From Athripsodes cinereus (taxonomy: Eukaryota; Arthropoda; Insecta; Trichoptera; Leptoceridae): a DNA stretch of 64,000 bases. Positions within the stretch are counted from its first letter, which is position 1. Each line of letters begins with the position of its first letter. The position numbers and the translations under genes were made by a program. Where the stretch lies: contig OX388322.1 of assembly GCA_947579605.1 (NCBI GenBank), positions 1,302,001 through 1,366,000 on the forward strand. The letters run 5' to 3'. The notes beneath the pieces are model-generated. The model searched no databases, was not told the origin of the DNA, and saw only the letters and a program-made list of their open reading frames with translations. This document shows positions 52,283-63,065 of this stretch, one piece after another.

Positions 52283-52830
52283 TGGGGTTTGGCGAATTAC
52301 ACATTTGGCGAATATCGCCAGACGAATTTCAAAATATATCACCAGGCGAAAAAACAAAATTCGACGGACATCCATTCATCGTTACACCTGTTCACACAGT
52401 CCACCGATATACAAACGATCTGTCAGATGCGCTTTGATTTTGACACAGTTATCAAAATGGCGGACGTCGAGATGGAGATCGCGAAGTGTTTATTTTTAGT
52501 CGAAAATGTTATAGTAGAGGTTATAAGGCGCCTTTTAATTAAGGAAACAAACGCCACAAGCCAACAACAAAGATAACAGCTGTCACGAAGCGGGAAACAT
52601 TATAAAATCTATAGGTTATAAAGTTTTTACCATAGATACGAACGCCGCGCACATCTGCGCATGCGCAAATCGTTCAATCGGCTGAAAAAGTTGGAAGGTG
52701 GTCAACTCTAGACGATATCGTTTCTACTGGTTTTTATCGTTTCAAACTAGCTGTTATTTTGTTCACACGGTTCAAATGACTGGCGATATTTTGGTGCCCT
52801 GGCGATATTCGCCAAAGTGAGAACACCACA
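52283..52830. mobile_element. PIF/Harbinger-type MITE, 548 bp
   Basis: It has imperfect terminal inverted repeats (left TGGGGTTTGGCGAATTAC, right complement TGTGGTGTTCTCAC), both running into TTTGGCGAATATCGCCAG, with TTA on each side (52280-52282, 52831-52833). A TTA duplication is typical of PIF/Harbinger. A short plus-strand frame inside (ATG near 52458, MADVEMEIAKCLFLVENV) may be a leftover of a longer coding region. It lies within the probable intron of the host transposase. Confidence 0.7.
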
Positions 52831-53223
52831 TTATAAATAATGCTTACCATTGAACGGGTCGGTTTGAACACGACCACTTTTAAAAGTATAAGCACACTGA
52901 ATTTTGTGTTGGTCCCATAACAAATGCACTAATATATCTTCCCATAGGTAAGGTGGTAATGAGATTTGTTGGCGAATTCCACCACGGTCATTTCGTCTAT
53001 ATTTTGTTTCGATTGGTTTCATACGTTGCCATTCAAGCATAGGTATCAAAACTATGAATGTTTTCTTGGGATCCTCTTCCTTGTATTCTTCCCGTAAATC
53101 TACTTCAGAAAAGTGTACAACCCATTCTTTACCGGGTTCACCACGGACAAAATAATCTTTTTCGTGAGGGAACTTAGTTTATTGCTAAAGCATTAAATTT
53201 ACGATTCATTGGAATATTAATTA

Positions 53224-54047
53224 CTATCTATCTATCTATTCTCTCACGCCTTATCCCAAGTGGGGTAGACAGAGACAACGGAACGCCAATAAGATCTGTC
53301 CTTACATACTTCTTTCGCCTCCTCCACAGTCATACAATTTCTCATGCACGCACGTCGATTTCTCTTACTCAAAACACGGCTGTTCTTGAGAATTTGATCT
53401 ACGTGTTCAAGCCATGTAGTTCTCGGACGCCCGCGCTTCCTCACACCCCTCCTTTCAGCCAAGTATATCCTCTTTGTGATTGTTTCCTTTTTTATTCGTT
53501 CCACATGACCAAACCATCTCAATTTATTTACACGCATTCTATCCACAAACTCCTCTTGCATCCACTCATTCTTCTAATATCCTCATTTCTCACTCTATCA
53601 CGCATCGTTTTACCAATCATCCTTCTCAGCGATCTCATCTCCACAGCATTCCACTTTCGTCCTTCTTCAATCATGTCCAGGTTTCGCTTACATACATAAC
53701 TATCGGTACCAGAATGGTATTGTGAACTAGCAAATTTGGTATGTTCGACACATTGTCATTGCTGACAATGGGTCGAAGTGCACCATTAATCCTAGCACCG
53801 GCCACTTTTCTTCTTTCGATATCCTTGTCGTATCTTCCATCCCTCGCAAACAAACTTCCTGAATATACATACTGGTCCACTTGCTCCAAACGTTCATTTT
53901 CAACCTTTATTTCGCATATTGTTCTATCAATTTCTCTTTCAAACACCAGCGCTTTCGTCTTTGTCACATTCATTTTCATCCCATTCATACTAGAACTATC
54001 ATATACAACTGACACAATCTTTTTAAAAATCACTTTCACTCTCAGCC
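53224..54047 (-). mobile_element. Truncated LINE with GATA-type 3' tail (family G)
   Basis: Minus-strand frames 54039-53671 and 53561-53244 are two parts of one reverse-transcriptase C-terminal region, out of frame with each other. Motifs: MNVTKTKALVFERE, VDRMRVNKLRWFGHVER, GRPRTTWLEHVDQILK. The 3' end reads CTACCCCACTTGGGATAAG and then (GATA)n. It is flanked by ATTAATTA (53216-53223, 54048-54055), a short but plausible target duplication. Confidence 0.8.
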
Positions 54048-54213
54048 ATTAATTATTTACCAGTATGTTTATTTCAAATGTAACATTTTGATATTATTGT
54101 GCTGGATCGCATATCGTTTTTTCTATGATACATCTAATTTTAGGGAAAAATAGCTGCAAGACATTTAACAGATGAAGAGATAGCGCTAGATGTGGAATAT
54201 GATAATGGATAAC

Positions 54214-54850
54214 GGATAAATCGCGTGTGTTTGATCAAAGTTTTTAGCTTTTAGCTTAGTGTGAAAGGTGTATAAGGTTGTATTGGGTTTATAACAAAAA
54301 CCCAGATATATCTTTTTTGTTTAAAAAAAACATTAAATGAAGTTTGTAATTTCAGAATAAATCTGATTAAAACATTCTATCATCTTCCTCCTCACAGAAA
54401 AGAAAATGATACCAAGTTACAGTACGAACTGTTTGGAGATATGCCATAGCGACAGTGTCGACGCATGATTCATGAACTAATACATCTGCAATAATATTTT
54501 ATACATCAATGTCTGGTACATTCTTGGAGTTATGTTACATAATACAACCGTAATACTCATATGAATGTTGAAAATGACTATACTCAGCTTCCGCAGATTT
54601 GGTTTGCACGTAGTATCTGACTATAGTCAGCTCCCGCATACAGAGGGTTAATTAACGAAATTCATCGAGTCGCACATGTTGTCTACTATCTAAATATAAA
54701 ATTGTGATACTTTTGTCGATTTGCTTGAGAACATAACATAAATGGGGCTAAGGGCTAAACAAGCGATGAAAATAGCTAAACAAACGCTAAACAAACGATT
54801 GGCATCGAAAAAAAGTCTATTTTCAAAATGGGTTGTGCCAGCTTCACAGA
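54214..54850 (-). repeat. Right inverted arm of the foldback element
   Basis: Reverse complement of the left arm, from GGATAAATCGCGTG inwards to the AAAATGGGTTGTG motif at the outer end. It includes the mirrored GGGTTAA (54645-54651) and the mirrored SINE 3' half (54240-54325). It is shorter than the left arm because the TTTGTTTAG-rich block is reduced. Confidence 0.85.
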
Positions 54851-55920
54851 CATAAAATTGGCAGCCTTTTTTCCACAGGGACCTCCACTATTCCAATTAT
54901 TTTAAATGATGATTTTTACGACTACCAATGGGAGGGGTAGAAATTTATAAAACAAATGTTGGATGCTATTAAACTTTGATAATATCTACTGTAAATTTAC
55001 TAAGTGCATATCAAAGTTTTTAGTTTTGACTGTCGGGCTGAATATATTTTTCCTGGTCAGAATTATAATCATCATTTTAAAATTATGGTGTGATAAACTG
55101 ACCAATTTCAATACATTAATAAGAGCACTTGCTCTTTATTTTAATAAATCTTAATAAATTTATTAATTTTCACTCAATTAGTTTCATTTTCCCCAAAGGT
55201 CTTTCGGAGCCAACTCCATCATCAATCTGGGTAATGCATCCATACAACAAGGAAACCCTTGCACCCAAAATGTAACGTTGGGTCTACGGATTTTACAAAA
55301 ATATTTTTTTTACATATTTAGTCATAACTTTTTATCGATTTTACTTGTTTCATAATAACATCATTCCATTCTGCATATTCTGATGTATTAAAGTGAAAAG
55401 TTTTGCAATTCTAATGAAATAAGAAATGAAAAGTTTTGTAACTCTAATGAAATAATAAAATTTTGCATTTATTTCCCTTTCACTTAGCTCTCCTATAGAA
55501 TTCAATTTTGACGTTCAGTCAAAAAGTAATTAGTTTTTGTCTGATTGTCATTTTACAAAGAATGGATTTGTCCAGTTTTAAAACCAAATCACACATTTCT
55601 GAGGGCTTGTATTTGCTTGTATGACCTTGCACATAAAAAAGAGTTGTTCATTGTTAGCCTACAATTTATTATTGTGTTTAACACATTAAGTCCCGCAAAT
55701 GTAATTATATAAGTATAACAAACGTCATCTGTTTAATGAGCAGCGCTCAGAATCACCCAGCTAACCCATTTACACCTGAAGGTCGCAGAGAAACATTACT
55801 TCTAAACACTCATTGTCTCGAAATACAATAATAGGCTACAGACCCTATCTTTAAATAGCCAAAGATCGTTATAACCTAACATCTTTACTTTTACTAATGA
55901 CTTTTAATATAGATATGTTA
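54851..55920. other. Intergenic stretch right of the foldback element
   Basis: Contains the reversed MITE relative at about 55262-55500 (see 29807-30058). The rest is unassigned. Confidence 0.45.
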
Positions 55921-55984
55921 AGTTCCATGGAGCACCGGCGAAGAACTGGTCTCCCACTCTTAACTCTGAGGTAACACTAGAATG

Positions 55985-56155
55985 TAATTTATTTATTAGA
56001 TCAATAAACGGCAATTTGCCTTTTACAATAGGTTTAATACATATGTATGACAAATCAATAATACAAACAGTCTATAAATATATAATAAAAAATGCACCAA
56101 TACATTCAAATAGGTACAAAAAAAAAACAAAACCAATAACAGAAATATAATTCAA
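55985..56155 (-). repeat. Repeat family D, copy 2
   Basis: Near-identical to 21775-21950: GATCAATAAACGGCAATTTG, TTTACAATAGGTTTAATAC. A SINE-B 5' scrap (GGAGCACCGGCGAAGAACTG) sits just upstream at 55928. Confidence 0.75.
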
Positions 56156-57100
56156 TATTATGACGAATAGTTGTACGTGTCGTAATGTCCTAGAATTGAT
56201 GAATTTTACAGTGTCTTTGAGGCGCTTTAGCACGTAAACGACACTTTAATATTGTCCAAAAATAAATAACCAATCTTGCCAATTATCACAAGTTTAGGGT
56301 TTAAATTTCGGCCAAGACATTTTGAAAAATGACCTTTTTCAAAATGTCTTGGGTCTGGACCAAAAAGATAGGTTAGGTAACTTCCTCGTAGTAAATACAT
56401 TTATAAAAGTACCTACTTATTTTGTATATAATTAAGTGCACCTTTTTATTTTTATGTCATAGTTTGTTAATTCGCATTACCAAGTTTTCCTCTGAATTTA
56501 TTGTCCTTAGATTGATTATTGTAACGCAACATTCTTCACAATGCCTCTAACATTGGCATACAGTTATGTACCAATGAGGTAAGTTTATCGTACTATCTTC
56601 TGATAAATTCAGTACAAACAATGACTGCTTTCATTCAAACTGTTCATACACTATACACGAGGTACTGTTTACTACTTATCTAGCAGTACAGAACATGCCT
56701 TACTAATATCTATACTGAAATACAGAGTAAAAATGTTACGATTGCGTTAACCCGTTAAGTCCCGCTTCCCATGCGCTTTCATTGTTCTCCCGATGCGTAC
56801 TTATATTACAGATTACTATGCAATACGACTGTATATTGTAATATAGTGTACTATAACATATATTATCATTATCAGTACATATTACATTTATGTTTGTTTC
56901 TTGTAATTAAGTATTTAAACAGAGGTGTTTTTAGAAAAAATAAAAGCAACACATGAATTACATATGGAGGTACCTACCTATATAATAATAATAATCTAGA
57001 TAATTTATTTAGCGCCGTTTTGTGATACGAACCACCGCAATTATCAAAAACCTGTAGGTTGACAGAGCTCAATGGGACGTTCAGTTTGCAGTCTATCTAG
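56156..57100. other. Intergenic stretch
   Basis: A SINE-A relic at 56290-56360 (GAAAAATGACCTTTTTCAAAA, GTCTTGGGTCTGG); nothing else recognised. Confidence 0.4.
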
Positions 57101-57221
57101 TATAGTGGCTCTTAACCTTTTTTCTCCAATTCACCTTTTTTTAGTGAGCCAACTCTCCATTCCCCACCACAGCATCGGTCTTTGACAAATTCAATTTTAA
57201 CCTACGCAGTGTTACTTACTT
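57101..57221 (+). mobile_element. hAT-like MITE, left part
   Basis: Starts AGTGGCTCTTAACC and shares CTCTCCATTCCCCACCACAGC and TTGACAAATTCAATTTTAACC with the element at 5034-5381. No matching right end was found; the tandem duplication follows instead. Confidence 0.55.
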
Positions 57222-57376
57222 ACTTACTACGTACTTTACGTTTTGCTTTTTTGTAACATTTTACACCCTTTAACTTTAGTCTTTAATGAAAACAAAAAAC
57301 TTACTACGTACTTTACGTTTTGCTTTTTTGTAACATTTTACACCCTTTAACTTTAGTCTTTAATGAAAACAAAAAA
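57222..57376 (+). repeat. Direct tandem duplication, about 77 bp
   Basis: Two identical neighbouring copies of a segment holding CTACGTACTTTACGTTTTGC and TTTAGTCTTTAATGAAAAC. It lies at the end of a hAT-MITE-like sequence. Confidence 0.85.
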
Positions 57377-57479
57377 CTCTTAATATTTCCATAAGACCTT
57401 AACTACTTCTCTCGTGATCAGACTATAAAGTGAATAAACATTTTCATTCACATTGTAAATTCAACACTAAACATCAAGA

Positions 57480-57640
57480 ATAAAATATGAACTCAACAGT
57501 CACCTCATCTGCACAACCAACAGACTGTGCAAACTCCCTTTTAGTAGGAAATAGGCAGGTATCCCGATGTTTACGAATCGGCTTAGGTTGGTTAAGTCAA
57601 ATGTAAAAATCCAGTAAAATACTAAAGCTACTTTTAATAG
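57480..57640 (-). repeat. Repeat family shared with 24430-24660
   Basis: Both copies contain TACGAATCGGCTTAGG and similar flanks. Read on the minus strand they give a related peptide pattern (NLSRFVNIGIPAY versus SLSRFVEIRTPFL), so this may be a remnant of a coding transposable element. Family unknown. Confidence 0.4.
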
Positions 57641-57960
57641 CATTCTGGTTGAGCATTTTTTAAGATCTAAAGACGGACTTTTAATAGCACATGGTAGACA
57701 GATTAGATCAGTGGCTAACAAACTATTGCGCATTAACAAATTTTACAATGACTATGGACGTAGGACCGACGATGTGTTGCTGCCCAAGGTTTGGAACCCC
57801 ATGCCTGCCTGTTTGAAGCAATGCGAATCCATCGAGGAGTTCAAAAAGAAGGTTAAAGGATACATATTACACAAAAATCCTCGATGGTTGATCTAAGAAT
57901 TGGGCACGGGTTGTTCTGGACTTTGTGGGGCGGATAGTTTATTATAGGTATAAACATAAT
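57640..57960 (+). mobile_element. LINE 3' end with C-terminal coding remnant
   Basis: A plus-strand frame ending at 57896 contains INKFYNDYGRRTDD, LLPKVWNPMPACLKQC and FKKKVKGYILHKNP, the C-terminal tail of a Jockey/CR1-like non-LTR protein. It is 5' truncated; a non-coding 3' region follows. Confidence 0.6.
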
Positions 57961-58109
57961 ATATGTACAATATTTATTTTTTGATTGTTTAATTTTATTA
58001 TTGTAATGTAAGATATTTAAGACCACAGCCCAAAATCCCTATAAGGGATTAGGCAAATAATATAGACTTTGTTAACATATTTTTTATTAATAAAAGTATA
58101 AAAAAAAAC

Positions 58110-58200
58110 TCTAAAAATTGTTACTAGTAAAGAAAAATCTCTCGGTTATAATCTGTATCTAAGCATTATTGAAACACATTCGACATAAACTCTTCCCATA
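58110..58200 (+). repeat. Partial unit of the 115-bp tandem repeat, left of the hAT element
   Basis: Same sequence as the end of each unit at 62021-62280 (ACTAGTAAAGAAAAATCTCT through ACTCTTCCCATA). It shows the hAT element jumped into this array. The left part of the unit is missing. Confidence 0.85.
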
Positions 58201-61200
58201 CAGGGCCGTCTTTAAACTATTTGAGGCCCTGGGCACATTAGGATCATGGGGCCCCTATGACCTTGAGAAAACACTATTTAGTTATAATAGATAATGAAAG
58301 TAGACAAACATAGTTCTAAATTTATTTTTATTTAGTTACTAACTATAAAAAATATGGAAATTATAAAAAATATTCTACAATAGTAACTCGCTTAGCATAA
58401 ATTCCTTAGATTAATTCTATGTTGATTGCAAAGGTACCCTTCTAGATTTAAGATGAGCAAAATCTTTAATCACTTCTTCAAAATCTATGGTATTGAGAAT
58501 TGATATTCTGTGATCATTCTATGGACATCAGCGACAAACTAGTTAATCTCTCTTGAAGAATTGTACTTCTTAATTCATTTTTTATTCGTTTCAATTTGGA
58601 GAAGGAGCGTTCTCCGCTGCAGTTAGTTACCATCATGCTTAAAAATATTCTCAATGCAATTTCTACGTTAGGAAATGTGTCTTCAATTTTGTTTTGCTTT
58701 AATAGATTATATACTTCCTGTACACCGTTAGGTGCTTCATTTTCACTCTGAACATTTTTTAAGTATTCTTTTAAATGTTGACATTCTATTTCTAACCCTT
58801 TTTCATTTACATCTTCGTGATAGATTTCAGAAAATTCTTTGCATCCTTGTCGTATCTCTTCGGAATTCAGAGTTTTTAAGTGAAAAAATAAACTATGTAA
58901 AACGTTGACTAACGGTCTCATATGAACTTAGTCGCTGTTTTAGATGAACACTCAAGGTATCGATTATTGGGAGAAAGGTTTCTACGTTGAATCGCTCTTT
59001 TCCATTCAATTGGACTGATGGCGCAGAGCCATCAAAAAAACTCTGCCGTGAGCTTCTACGTCTTGTTCTTTGAGATAGATCCTTGTAGTCAGATTCTGGG
59101 TTCTTTTCTTTGGCAGATGATTCGAAGTTATCAAATTTATCCCTGAGGTTAGTAATAAAATCATGAAGTGAAGTGAACAAATTGGTTGCAACGTCCAGTG
59201 TTATTGTTTCTTTCTGAAGATAATTACTTGTTTTGTCTATTCTTTCCAATATAGAGCTCCAGATTTCCGTCAGTATAATAAATTCTAGATTTCTCATTTT
59301 TCTAGACAGACTAAGGGCTTCGTTTCTAGTTTCTCGTGCCTGTTCAGTATCGTTTGCGATGGTGATTAAAGCTTCTATTATTCGTTTATAACCCCCATGC
59401 AAAGCGCTTACTGCATCAGCTCGGGCTGACCATCTGGTTTGTGAAAGACTTTTAACAACTTTTTTTGAACCTAAATGTTCTGTTAACATATTCCATCTGT
59501 GGGTAGAGCCGGAAAAAAAGTTGTACACTTTCTGAACTATTTCAAAAAACTGTGATGCCTCCGGTACACACCCAGCAGCATGGACACCTACCAAGTTTAG
59601 TGAATGTCCCGCACATGGTACAAAGGTGGCAAATTCACATTTTTCCTTGATTCTTGTTTGTAGACCACTATACTTTCCCGACATATTTGAAGCATTGTCG
59701 TAGCTTTGTCCTCTGCAATCTTTTATGGGAATATCATGTATCTCTAAAAAATTTAAGATGGTCTCCGCTAAATACTTATTTATGCTCTTTAATAGGTATA
59801 AATTTCAAAAACCTTTCAACAGGAACACAGTCTTTTACGTATCGAATGATGAAAGTTAGCTGGTCAATATGAGACAGATCGGGCGTACTGTCAACGCTAA
59901 TGGAAAAATATTTTGCTGATTTAACTTCATTTATAATTTTTTTTAGAACCTGTTTTCCCATTACTTCAATAAACTCATTACAGATATTTGCTGATAAATA
60001 CGAAATGTTACCCTTTCCAGGATTCCCAAATTTTTTTAAGTGATCTGCAAGAAATGGATCAAATTCACTCAATAATTCCACGCAACCCAAATAATTTCCA
60101 TTGTTTGGAGATCCTAGGATCTCATTGTCGCCGCGAAATGGAAGTCCTCTCGATGCCAAAAATTTTACAACAGCTACAATCCGTTTAAGTACGTTTCTCC
60201 AGTAATCCACTTCCTTTTGATGTTGAGATAATAAGTCCATATCTACTCTACCAACCGCTTTACTTCGTGCCAGATAAGTCATCATAGATTGCTTATGCGC
60301 TGGGCTATTTTCATGTGTTAAAATAATGTGATTAATATGCTTCCAATCATTACATCCATTCCGAGAGCAAAGATTAACATCAGTTGGGTTAAATAAGCAG
60401 CATGAAAAACAAAATACAGAGCATTTGGAAGGCGAATACAGCAACCATTTTCTTTCAACGCTTTCATTGTTCTTTAATTTCCGAATAAATAATGCTTTGT
60501 TGAAATATCTCGTTACTAATTTATAACCATCTTTGTAGGTTCTAGATGCCTCGGAAAAGTCAGAATCTTTATTTTGAAAATATACTGGTCCTTTACGAAT
60601 TAAAATTTCGCGATTTATTTCAATAAACTTTTCGTGGAAATAATCGGCGGGGTCGTGTGATATTAATTCTTCTGTGTTGGAAAACTGCAGTTCAATTGAC
60701 ACAGAAGTCACTAAAGTTGTTGCACTTTCGTCGTAGGAATAGTCGCTTTCTGATTCTATCTCTTTATCAAAATTGGAACATGAAGGTTTAGAAATTCCCG
60801 CAATTTGTGATTGAGCTGACTCATCATGTGGAACATTAATTAGTTGATTGCTACTTATAGAAGTTTCTCCAGTAGTAGTAGTAAAATATGATGTTAATTT
60901 TGGTAACTTTTCAATTATTTCTTTCTGATGTAGAGCTTTTTTCCTTTTTTCAGATCCACTAGGATATGACCGTTTCGACATTTTATATTATAATTCAGTA
61001 TTTAATTAATTTTATAACGAAAATATTCGCCAACACAAAACAGACAAACGATGATTTAATCAAACAATACTATTTTTTTATCAGAGCTCGACTCTCGAGC
61101 ACAATCAGTAACAACTACAAACAAAACAAACGTCACAACATCGCAGACAAATACAGGGGAATTCCCGTTCATCAAGTCAAACGACGATCGGGAGTCGGGA

Positions 61201-62010
61201 ATTCCCCTTTTTTGTCTTTGGTATTACGTATGACGTTAGAATTAGGTTTCTTTATGACATAAACCACACCGCATCAAATTGTAAACTTTTAATTGTATTC
61301 TTATACCTACATATAGATATTTAAATTAACCTAAACATACTAATATCGGAAAACCTCATTTTTGAGCGAGAGTGGAGTACTTATACCCTGTTTATAGTTG
61401 CATTTAATAGTTTGATCTTTTTGACGGATGTCAAATCTGAAATCTATATAACTTTGCAACGACGAACAATATTTTCTTATTTTAATAATTTTAAAAATTG
61501 TTAATAATCATAAGAATAGACACAACACAAAAGTACCTGATAAAGACTTAAGCATTTTCCGAAAGTCTTAAGTGGTTTTTATTGCTTGAAAGTAAAATAA
61601 AACTGAAAACAATGGTCTCTTACCTACCCAATGTTTATATGTCTAGTGCAATAAAATTGATTGATGAATGAATTAATTTATTTTGAATAGTTTAAAACAT
61701 ACATACAGCCACATATTTAGCCAACATATTTTTTACACCAATAGATATTTTCTGTTTCCCGTCACTGACCCATCTGGCAAAAAGTTCAAGCTATGTTGTA
61801 CAAGGTATAGCTATGCGCATGCGGCAAACTAAAGCTAATAAGCGTAGGTATTGTAGTAAGTCATTATCATCAGATTTTTCAAAATTAATGTTTTTCGGTA
61901 ATACCTAAATATCGGTTATCATTTGGTAATCTGGCAGGAACTAGGGGGCCCCATTCGATCGCGGGGCCCTGGGCACGTGCCCATAGTGCCCAGTGGGGAA
62001 GAGGGGCCTG
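58201..62010 (-). mobile_element. Complete hAT transposon with 8-bp target duplication
   Basis: The ends are CAGGGCCGTC (left) and GAGGGGCCTG (right; complement CAGGCCCCTC), giving short imperfect inverted repeats. Just inside both ends lies GGGCCCTGGGCAC or a close variant. The flanks TTCCCATA (58193-58200 and 62011-62018) are identical, the 8-bp duplication expected of hAT. The 3810-bp body holds a frameshifted transposase on the minus strand and about 950 bp of upstream non-coding sequence. Confidence 0.92.
58514..60981 (-). pseudogene. hAT transposase, frameshifted (TTF-type zinc-finger, ZMYM1-like)
   Basis: Three minus-strand frames, 60981-59776, 59784-58893 and 58921-58514, overlap or abut and together cover a typical 800-residue hAT transposase. 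The first has a basic N-terminus (MSKRSYPSGSEKRKK), then a TTF-type zinc region (CSVFCFSCCLF, CNDWKHINHIILTHENSPAH) and the start of the RNase-H-like fold (FSISVDSTPD). The second has CRGQSYDNASNMSG and PCAGHSLNLVG, the conserved catalytic surroundings. The third ends with the dimerisation motif CSGERSFSKLKRIKN. Single-base shifts near 59785 and 58910 break the frame. The element therefore looks recently dead and would need transposase from another copy. Confidence 0.9.
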
Positions 62011-62020
62011 TTCCCATATA

Positions 62021-62280
62021 TGTACCGTCAATCGACGTTTATCTAAAAATTGTTACTAGTAAAGAAAAATCTCTCGGTTATAATCTGTATCTAAGCATTA
62101 TTGAAACACATTCGACATAAACTCTTCCCATATAATGTACCGTCAATCGACGTTTATCTAAAAATTGTTACTAGTAAAGAAAAATCTCTCGGTTATAATC
62201 TGTATCTAAGCATTATTGAAACACATTCGACATAAACTCTTCCCATATAGGTACCGTCAATCGACGTTTATCTTAAAATT
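62021..62280 (+). repeat. Tandem repeat, 115-bp unit
   Basis: Units start at 62021, 62136 and about 62250 (TGTACCGTCAATCGACG). The two complete units are almost identical; the third is cut off after about 30 bp. Together with 58110-58200 this gives a short array split by the hAT insertion. Confidence 0.9.
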
Positions 62281-62653
62281 TACTTTGGTACATTCACACA
62301 CAAAGTAAATCTTTAACCCCGCCTCTGTCTTACTGTGATCTGCAATGAATGCTTTACGATACTGTCTTGTATAAACGAATATTATATATTATGTATTGCA
62401 TGATTTTGGTATATTTTTAATTACTTACTCCACTCTTTTCTAGCGATATAATACACGGATAACGTTTATGTTAATTACATTTTTTTATTGTACTTAGGTA
62501 TATTTAAATGTGTATAGGAATTCTGTATTTTACTATGCTACTAAACTCGGCGTTGATCTGTTAATTTGTATTCTTGAAGTTTCCTTTTTTACTAGTTCTA
62601 TTTCACGGTTACAAGGTGAACTATGCTCAGATGAAGCATATAGTCTAACGAAT

Positions 62654-63065
62654 GTATATGTCGCCGCTCGATAGTTGAATTAGCCAGTTAACAGAATGAC
62701 GAGGCGGTCAGTTAAACGCCGACATTCAATTAAATGACTAACAAAAATTTTGCTAGATTGCTAGAGGGACTGGTCGGCCAAAAACCACCAAACTACCTCC
62801 ACCTGTGGAACCATTTGACTAAACTCCTCCGATGTCCCTCTAACCGAGAGAAGTAAATACATTCATAAAATAAAACAACAAAATCAAAGAGGCAAATAAA
62901 AAAAAAAAAACGAAATTTTTAGCTTTTATTAGGGGGAATGTTGAACGTTTAGTGGGTAATTGTGATTCAACGAAACAACCAGGCATTCAATTGAATGCCG
63001 GCATTTAACTAACCGCCGTGGCATTCAGTTAACTGGTTAATTCAACTATCGGGCGGCGAATATAC
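62654..63065. mobile_element. MITE with about 75-bp terminal inverted repeats
   Basis: The left end GTATATGTCGCCGCTCGATAG pairs with the right end CTATCGGGCGGCGAATATAC, and pairing runs on through AGTTGAATTARCCAGTTAAC and GCCGRCATTCAATT. About 190 bp between has no reading frame. A TA-type target duplication is possible; the superfamily is not clear. Confidence 0.75.

Larger units (their letters stand above)
49626..53184 (-). pseudogene. Decayed MULE/NOF-like transposase
   Basis: Minus-strand pieces read in order. Piece 53184-52846 includes PPYLWEDILVHLLWDQHK; a probable intron 52845-52270 (GTAAGC...CAG) is filled by a MITE. Pieces around 52269-51895 and 51895-51730 carry LAIDATGSLVRK, where the Asp fits the first catalytic residue of MULE DDE domains. 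Piece 51713-51131 carries LPVVQMLSEKHD, REIVIDNSAAL (likely second Asp) and RLDVAHMLKSV. Pieces 51010-50645, 50637-49963 and 49973-49626 follow. At least two frameshifts (near 51895 and 51735) and a SINE insertion at 51033 break it, so it is inactive. Family assignment rests on motif recall of NOF-like proteins common in insect genomes. The true 5' end is unclear because a LINE interrupts upstream sequence. Confidence 0.65.
46036..54850 (-). mobile_element. Foldback-like MULE (NOF-type) transposon with long inverted arms
   Basis: A left arm (about 46036-46840) is repeated in reverse complement at about 54214-54850. Inner arm parts differ at roughly nine positions over about 435 bp. Between them lies a decayed transposase on the minus strand with MULE-like motifs. 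The outer arm parts hold imperfect repeats of TTTGTTTAG and differ in length, as in Foldback (FB) elements. Nested inside are two LINE fragments, two SINEs and a Harbinger-type MITE. Exact outer ends and the expected 9-bp target duplication could not be fixed; similarity fades near an AAAATGGGTTGTG motif at both ends. Confidence 0.75.

Noticed and set aside
52289..52576. Plus-strand frames that might be a gene (MADVEMEIAK)
   Set aside because: Fully inside the Harbinger-type MITE; at most a remnant of its coding region.
45984..54910. A 9-bp target duplication for the foldback element (GATGATGA-like strings near 45982 and 54907)
   Set aside because: The strings only partly match and do not sit next to paired arm ends; the boundaries remain open.
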